64,000 bases of DNA from UBA3537 sp965662485. Lineage in GTDB: Bacteria; Bacteroidota; Bacteroidia; Flavobacteriales; Flavobacteriaceae. Position numbers and translations under genes: made by a program. A model generated the notes under the pieces. The model did no database searches. It was not told the origin of the DNA and worked only from the letters and a program-made list of their open reading frames with translations. Positions 60,427 through 64,000 of the stretch are shown here, piece by piece. Position 1 is the stretch's first letter. The number at the start of each line of letters is the position of its first letter. The stretch lies in contig CBFIIL010000003.1 in the NCBI GenBank assembly GCA_965662485.1, positions 1-64,000 on the forward strand. Reading direction: 5' to 3'.

Positions 60427-61770
60427 ATGTCGTTAACACCATTAAACGCTATTTCCCCAATCGACGGACGCTACAGGTCAAAAACAAACAAACTTGCAGA
60501 TTATTTCTCTGAAGAAGCTTTGATCAAGTATCGTGTTTTGGTTGAAATAGAATATTTTATTGCATTATGTGCAATTCCATTGCCGCAGCTTTCAGGGTTT
60601 GATTCTAATTTATTTGAAAATCTACGTAGTATTTACAAAAACTTTTCTTCCGAAGATGCAAAAGCGATAAAAGAAATAGAGCGTGTAACCAACCACGATG
60701 TTAAAGCTGTTGAGTATTTTATAAAGCAAAAATTTGATGCCTTAAATCTTAGCACATACAAAGAGTTTATTCATTTTGGGCTCACTTCACAAGACATTAA
60801 TAATACCGCTATTCCACTGAGCATAAAAGACGCTGTTGAAAATGTATATCTTCATGATTTTCAGGATATTATTAAAAAATTAGAAGGCTTTACTGAGGAG
60901 TGGAAATCTGTAACACTTTTGGCACGTACTCATGGCCAGCCGGCCTCTCCTACTCGATTAGGAAAAGAAATTGAAATCTTTAAAGTACGATTAGAAGAAC
61001 AACTCAAAACATTAAAAACCATTCCGCATGCAGCAAAATTTGGTGGCGCAACAGGAAATTTTAATGCACACCATGTTGCATATCCAAATATCGATTGGAA
61101 AGCATTTGCTACATCATTTTTGAATACAAATTTAGGTCTTCATCATTCTTTTCCAACAACTCAAATTGAGCACTACGACCATGCAGCGGCATTGTTTGAT
61201 GCCATGAAGCGTATTAATACTATAATTATAGATATGAATCGAGATTTTTGGACCTATATTTCGATGGATTATTTTAAACAAAAAATTAAAAAGGGTGAAG
61301 TTGGAAGTTCAGCGATGCCACACAAAGTTAACCCAATAGACTTTGAAAACAGCGAAGGTAATTTAGGTATTGCAAATGCTATTTTGGAGCATCTTGCTGC
61401 TAAGTTACCCATTTCTAGGTTACAACGTGATTTAACCGATAGTACGGTACTTCGTAATGTTGGAGTTCCTTTTGCACATACTATAATTGCTTTTAAATCT
61501 ACACTAAAAGGTTTAAATAAATTGCTACTTAATGAGCAGAAAATTGCTAGTGATTTAGAAAAAAATTGGGCCGTTGTTGCTGAAGCTGTTCAAACTATTC
61601 TTAGACGTGAAGGATATCCTAACGCTTACGAGGCTTTAAAAGGATTAACACGAACAAACGCAGCAATCACAAAGGGTTCTATTGCGAAGTTTATTGATAC
61701 ATTAGAAGTTAGCAATGACGTTAAGGAGGAGTTGAAAAAGATTACGCCTTCAAATTATACTGGTATATAA
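60427..61770 (+). CDS. purB: Adenylosuccinate lyase PurB
   Basis: 447-residue fumarase/aspartase-superfamily enzyme acting twice in purine synthesis (SAICAR and adenylosuccinate). LNAISPIDGRYRSKT at the N-terminus, LARTHGQPASPT, and the flexible signature loop GSSAMPHKVNPIDFENSEGN are diagnostic of the E. coli-like PurB branch. Full length. Confidence 0.97.
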   Translation: MSLTPLNAISPIDGRYRSKTNKLADYFSEEALIKYRVLVEIEYFIALCAIPLPQLSGFDSNLFENLRSIYKNFSSEDAKAIKEIERVTNHDVKAVEYFIKQKFDALNLSTYKEFIHFGLTSQDINNTAIPLSIKDAVENVYLHDFQDIIKKLEGFTEEWKSVTLLARTHGQPASPTRLGKEIEIFKVRLEEQLKTLKTIPHAAKFGGATGNFNAHHVAYPNIDWKAFATSFLNTNLGLHHSFPTTQIEHYDHAAALFDAMKRINTIIIDMNRDFWTYISMDYFKQKIKKGEVGSSAMPHKVNPIDFENSEGNLGIANAILEHLAAKLPISRLQRDLTDSTVLRNVGVPFAHTIIAFKSTLKGLNKLLLNEQKIASDLEKNWAVVAEAVQTILRREGYPNAYEALKGLTRTNAAITKGSIAKFIDTLEVSNDVKEELKKITPSNYTGI

Positions 61771-61804
61771 AAAACGCTCCGTATAGAATAGAGCGTTTTT
61801 TTTG
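61771..61804. terminator. Terminator between purB and the DUF4252 operon
   Basis: AAAACGCTC pairs with GAGCGTTTT around an 11-nt loop, then a run of T. It follows the purB stop directly and lies 18 bp from the end of the convergent DUF4252 gene, so it may serve both. Confidence 0.8.
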
Positions 61805-61821
61805 TAAGTTTTTTTTGTGAT

Positions 61822-62364
61822 TTAGAGCATAAAATCTAAAAAACCATCAACATTCATTTCTTTTGTATCCAATTTGTTGATAATCGGACCGAGTTCCATG
61901 ATTTTGGAGACATTCATTTCATCTCCCAAAACACGAATAATTGCAAAACCAAATTCTTTAGATTCACCAAAAATAACTAACTCATCTATAGCATCATCGT
62001 TACCAGTATACGTTATTTTGATTTTTCCTTCTTTAGGGTTCCCTAAACGCAACAACTCATTATAACTCTCATCTTTCAAAAGCTCTTTTATTTTAGTGAC
62101 TTCTTCATCATATGTATCCAAACTTCCACTCTTTAAACTATAACCAAGCATATTGAGTTTATCAATAGAATTAATGGCATCTTTTTGTGATTTAGTAACC
62201 TGAATATCATTGACTCCCAAAAAAGAAACAGGAACATCCATTGAAATAAAGTTTGGTGCTTCTTGATGATCTACAAAGTAGGTTTGTAAAGTTGGCTTTG
62301 TATCGCAACCTAGAAGAATAAAAAACAAAAGCACAAAAATTGAAGTAGTATTAAGTTGTTTCAT
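61822..62364 (-). CDS. DUF4252 domain lipoprotein
   Basis: 180 residues. The lipobox is FFILLGCDTKP (Cys about 20), so it is an envelope lipoprotein. The DUF4252 domain follows (QKDAINSIDKLNMLGYSLKSGS; EVTKIKELLKDESYNELLRL; IIRVLGDEMNVSKIMELGPIINKL in parts). Last gene of the sigma-factor operon, 1 bp after the other DUF4252 gene. Function unknown; in Bacteroidota these often accompany an ECF sigma factor. Confidence 0.88.
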   Translation of the reverse strand: MKQLNTTSIFVLLFFILLGCDTKPTLQTYFVDHQEAPNFISMDVPVSFLGVNDIQVTKSQKDAINSIDKLNMLGYSLKSGSLDTYDEEVTKIKELLKDESYNELLRLGNPKEGKIKITYTGNDDAIDELVIFGESKEFGFAIIRVLGDEMNVSKIMELGPIINKLDTKEMNVDGFLDFML

Positions 62365-62931
62365 TTATTCTTTTTTTGAGGCTTTTTTAAGTTGGTCTCC
62401 ACCTGGAACATTAAGTTGAGTTGTAAGTTCCGAAACTTTACGCAAATCAATATCTCCTGTTAGGGAAAGTAAAACTGTTTCGATGATGCGTTGCTGTCCA
62501 TTGATGCTAATATCTCGTTTTTCCATAGCTTTTGACAAGCCATTAACAAGCATTAAAAGTTCAGAAACATGGTTCTCATCACTTCCAGATAGTACATAGA
62601 ACTTGATGTTTTTTCCGTCATCTTTAATGCGCATCAATTCTTCTAGCGAAGAGGATTTGACGTAGCTTTCAACATCAGAAATGATGGCTTTAGAAACTTC
62701 GGCATCATCAGTTGTATAAACTGTTAGGTTGTTCAATGTTTTAACTTGCTCCAAAAAAGCATCGGCTTCTGGATCATTAGTTTTTATTTTCATTTCGGCG
62801 AGCATGCCAAACATTTTCTGATTAACAACTACTGAACTAACATTGTCCATGTCGTCATATTTTTCAAAAAGACTTTGTGCGAATGCCATTGGTGCAATGG
62901 CTAATAATAAAATAATTTTTAGATTTTTCAT
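62365..62931 (-). CDS. DUF4252 domain exported protein
   Basis: 188 residues with a signal peptide cut near MAFAQS (about residue 18), and the DUF4252 domain (VNQKMFGMLAEMK; NLTVYTTDDAEVSKAIISDV; ELLMLVNGLSKAM; LTGDIDLRKVSELT). The C-terminus is basic (QLKKASKKE). A paralogue of the lipoprotein gene that follows. The pair may be regulated by the adjacent sigma factor as an envelope response. Confidence 0.88.
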   Translation of the reverse strand: MKNLKIILLLAIAPMAFAQSLFEKYDDMDNVSSVVVNQKMFGMLAEMKIKTNDPEADAFLEQVKTLNNLTVYTTDDAEVSKAIISDVESYVKSSSLEELMRIKDDGKNIKFYVLSGSDENHVSELLMLVNGLSKAMEKRDISINGQQRIIETVLLSLTGDIDLRKVSELTTQLNVPGGDQLKKASKKE

Positions 62932-62940
62932 GGTATAAAT

Positions 62941-63426
62941 TTACTTGTTTATTTTAAAAATTTTGTTGGTTGTTGTGTTAAACGTATTGAGATATGTCAT
63001 ATTTTGTTCTCCTTTTTGCATTGCGTTAGAAAAAACTTCTAAATTTTTGAGTTGGGAAGTTCCTTTGTTCAAATTATTTGATAGCAATTCTAGTGCTGTT
63101 TTTGTTTGATTATAAGCGAATATTTCGTCTTCTGAATATTGTACTGTTGAAGTTGAATTATAGTTTAGAGCGAGACCAATCAGAATAACTACAGAAGCTG
63201 CTATAGAAAGATTTCTAAAAGAATGTATTCTTTTATTTAATTTTAAATCTGGTATATAGTCTTGTTGCTTTTCATTTGAAAAGTAGCAAAAAAGCGTCTT
63301 GTAATGTAACAGGTGTTCTGGAACGTCATTTTGTGCAAAAAAGTCGGCTAATTTTGCTTCTTGAGCGATTGAGGTTTCACCTCGATCATATTTTTTTAAA
63401 AGCTCTTCAATTGGCTGTAACTCCAT
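62941..63426 (-). CDS. Anti-sigma-factor-like single-pass membrane protein
   Basis: 161 residues. The cytoplasmic N-terminal part (MELQPIEELLKKYDRGETSIAQEAKL ... FFAQNDVPEHLLHYK) resembles Bacteroidota anti-sigma N-termini, followed by one transmembrane helix at about 74-90 (SIAASVVILIGLALNY), leaving about 70 residues in the periplasm (coiled-coil-like, LKNLEVFSNAMQKGEQN). It overlaps the sigma factor gene by 20 bp. Anti-sigma function is inferred from topology and position. Confidence 0.8.
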   Translation of the reverse strand: MELQPIEELLKKYDRGETSIAQEAKLADFFAQNDVPEHLLHYKTLFCYFSNEKQQDYIPDLKLNKRIHSFRNLSIAASVVILIGLALNYNSTSTVQYSEDEIFAYNQTKTALELLSNNLNKGTSQLKNLEVFSNAMQKGEQNMTYLNTFNTTTNKIFKINK

Positions 63427-63922
63427 AATTATGTGCTTTAATTAATTTTTCTTTTAATGTCTTTCTTGCTCTTGAGAGCGCCACTCGAATAGCGGTTTCT
63501 TTCATGTCTAATACTTCTGCAATTTCTTTAAATTCGTATTGCTCTATATCTCTAAGTTGAATTATCAACTGTTGCTGAACAGGTAAAGTTTTTATGAATT
63601 TTTCTACTAAACTCACACTGTCTCTTACCTCTATCTTTTTTTGTAATTTTTGACTATGGTCCTCATAGTTATTGTGGGCTATTTTTAAATTTTGGGCGTA
63701 TTTGGATTTCAATTTATCTAAACAATGATTTCGAGTAATTGTCATCGCAAAAGCTTCAGGGTTTTTATATGAACCCAATTTTTCACGTAAATTCCATAGT
63801 TTCAAAAGAACATCTTGTGTGGCATCTTCTGCCTCCTCTACAGAAACCAAAAACCGTTTTGCAAAACGATACAGTTTATTTTTGAAAGGATCAATTAGTG
63901 CTATGTACTCTCTTTCATTCAT
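63407..63922 (-). CDS. ECF-type RNA polymerase sigma factor
   Basis: 171 residues. Region 2 (about 10-75: ALIDPFKNKLYRFAKRFLV; EDATQDVLLKLW) and region 4 (about 108-165: LPVQQQLIIQLRDIEQYEFKEIAEVL; AIRVALSRARKTLKE) without regions 1 and 3, as in ECF sigma factors. It probably transcribes its own operon: an ECF-type promoter lies upstream (63943-63972). A RpoE-like envelope-stress role is plausible. Confidence 0.93.
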   Translation of the reverse strand: MNEREYIALIDPFKNKLYRFAKRFLVSVEEAEDATQDVLLKLWNLREKLGSYKNPEAFAMTITRNHCLDKLKSKYAQNLKIAHNNYEDHSQKLQKKIEVRDSVSLVEKFIKTLPVQQQLIIQLRDIEQYEFKEIAEVLDMKETAIRVALSRARKTLKEKLIKAHNYGVTAN

Positions 63923-63942
63923 AAATTTGGTCCTGTTACAAT

Positions 63943-63972
63943 TATAGACGATTGTAAAATAATTTTGTTACA
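63943..63972 (-). promoter_or_regulatory. ECF-type promoter of the sigma-factor operon
   Basis: On the minus strand TGTAAC (63972-63967), a 16-bp spacer, then CGTCTATA (63950-63943). This pair is unlike the TTG/TAnnTTTG promoters elsewhere in the window and looks like an ECF sigma target, so the operon is likely autoregulated. A second TGTAAC follows at 63940-63935 in the leader. Confidence 0.62.
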
Positions 63973-64000
63973 AAGAATAAAATTATTATATTTTTTAGTG

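Noticed and set aside
1..64000. CRISPR arrays, insertion sequences, prophage, rRNA genes, toxin-antitoxin or restriction systems
   Set aside because: I looked for direct-repeat arrays, transposase or integrase motifs and terminal repeats, and typical defence genes, and found none.

Overview
The window is a gene-dense, AT-rich stretch of a Bacteroidota chromosome, almost certainly from a marine member of the Flavobacteriaceae. The signs are: families largely confined to that group (CAL67264, Lacal_2735, DUF6452, DUF6048, DUF4290, DUF6495, DUF2853), a type IX secretion sorting domain, a flavobacterial proteorhodopsin with its retinal-forming Blh enzyme, menaquinone as the quinone, no visible Shine-Dalgarno sequences, and promoters of the Bacteroidota type (TAnnTTTG, in two cases with TTG 20 bp upstream). 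I see no rRNA, CRISPR array, insertion sequence or prophage. No gap without a gene exceeds about 190 bp.

Layout. 1-5.2 kb: the end of rlmD with two envelope proteins, ettA with a 58-codon membrane protein, and a pirin. 5.3-7 kb: the beta subunit of a biotin-dependent acyl-CoA carboxylase. 7-17.4 kb: a menaquinone region on the minus strand (menE, a CPBP protease, menC, menA, menB, a CvfB-like S1 protein; then menD, menF and a hotdog thioesterase), with purU and a DUF2853 gene between the two halves. 17.5-19.3 kb: proteorhodopsin and blh, divergent. 19.3-25.9 kb: dnaK, panB, an RluA-type pseudouridine synthase, an aldehyde dehydrogenase and comM. 26-37 kb: two consecutive plus-strand operons forming a light and oxidative-damage island. 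37-43 kb: murA, DUF4290, DUF493, a P-loop ATPase, recQ and fmt, then a broken type IX cargo gene. 44-55.4 kb: housekeeping genes including tRNA-Met, hisS, rpsF-rpsR-rplI, a LytTR regulator, priA, nadC, rlmH and an ITP/XTP pyrophosphatase. 55.4-64 kb: a DEAD-box helicase with a structured leader, small membrane proteins, a glycosyltransferase, purB, and an ECF sigma operon with an anti-sigma-like protein and two DUF4252 proteins.

The most interesting part is the 26-37 kb island. It carries three different cryptochrome/photolyase-family enzymes (CRY-DASH, iron-sulfur FeS-BCP type, class I CPD photolyase), a DUF2256 zinc-ribbon protein, GTP cyclohydrolase I, a TspO protein, a glutathione peroxidase, an AarF/UbiB kinase, a flavin reductase, an SDR that lacks the catalytic tyrosine, and several small proteins without known function. 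Each of its two operons is preceded by the same 23-bp element (22 of 23 bases identical), placed in both cases exactly 26 bp upstream of a TAnnTTTG promoter element. This is good internal evidence for one shared regulator, plausibly light- or stress-responsive, that is not encoded in the island itself unless it is the TetR-like first gene.

Other points: promoters so close to the start codon that the mRNAs of the CvfB-like gene, menD and rlmH should be leaderless or nearly so; a MurA with Asp in place of the catalytic Cys (predicting fosfomycin insensitivity); a LytTR regulator with a degenerate receiver domain; an ECF-type promoter in front of the sigma factor gene; and absence of menH from an otherwise nearly complete menaquinone region.
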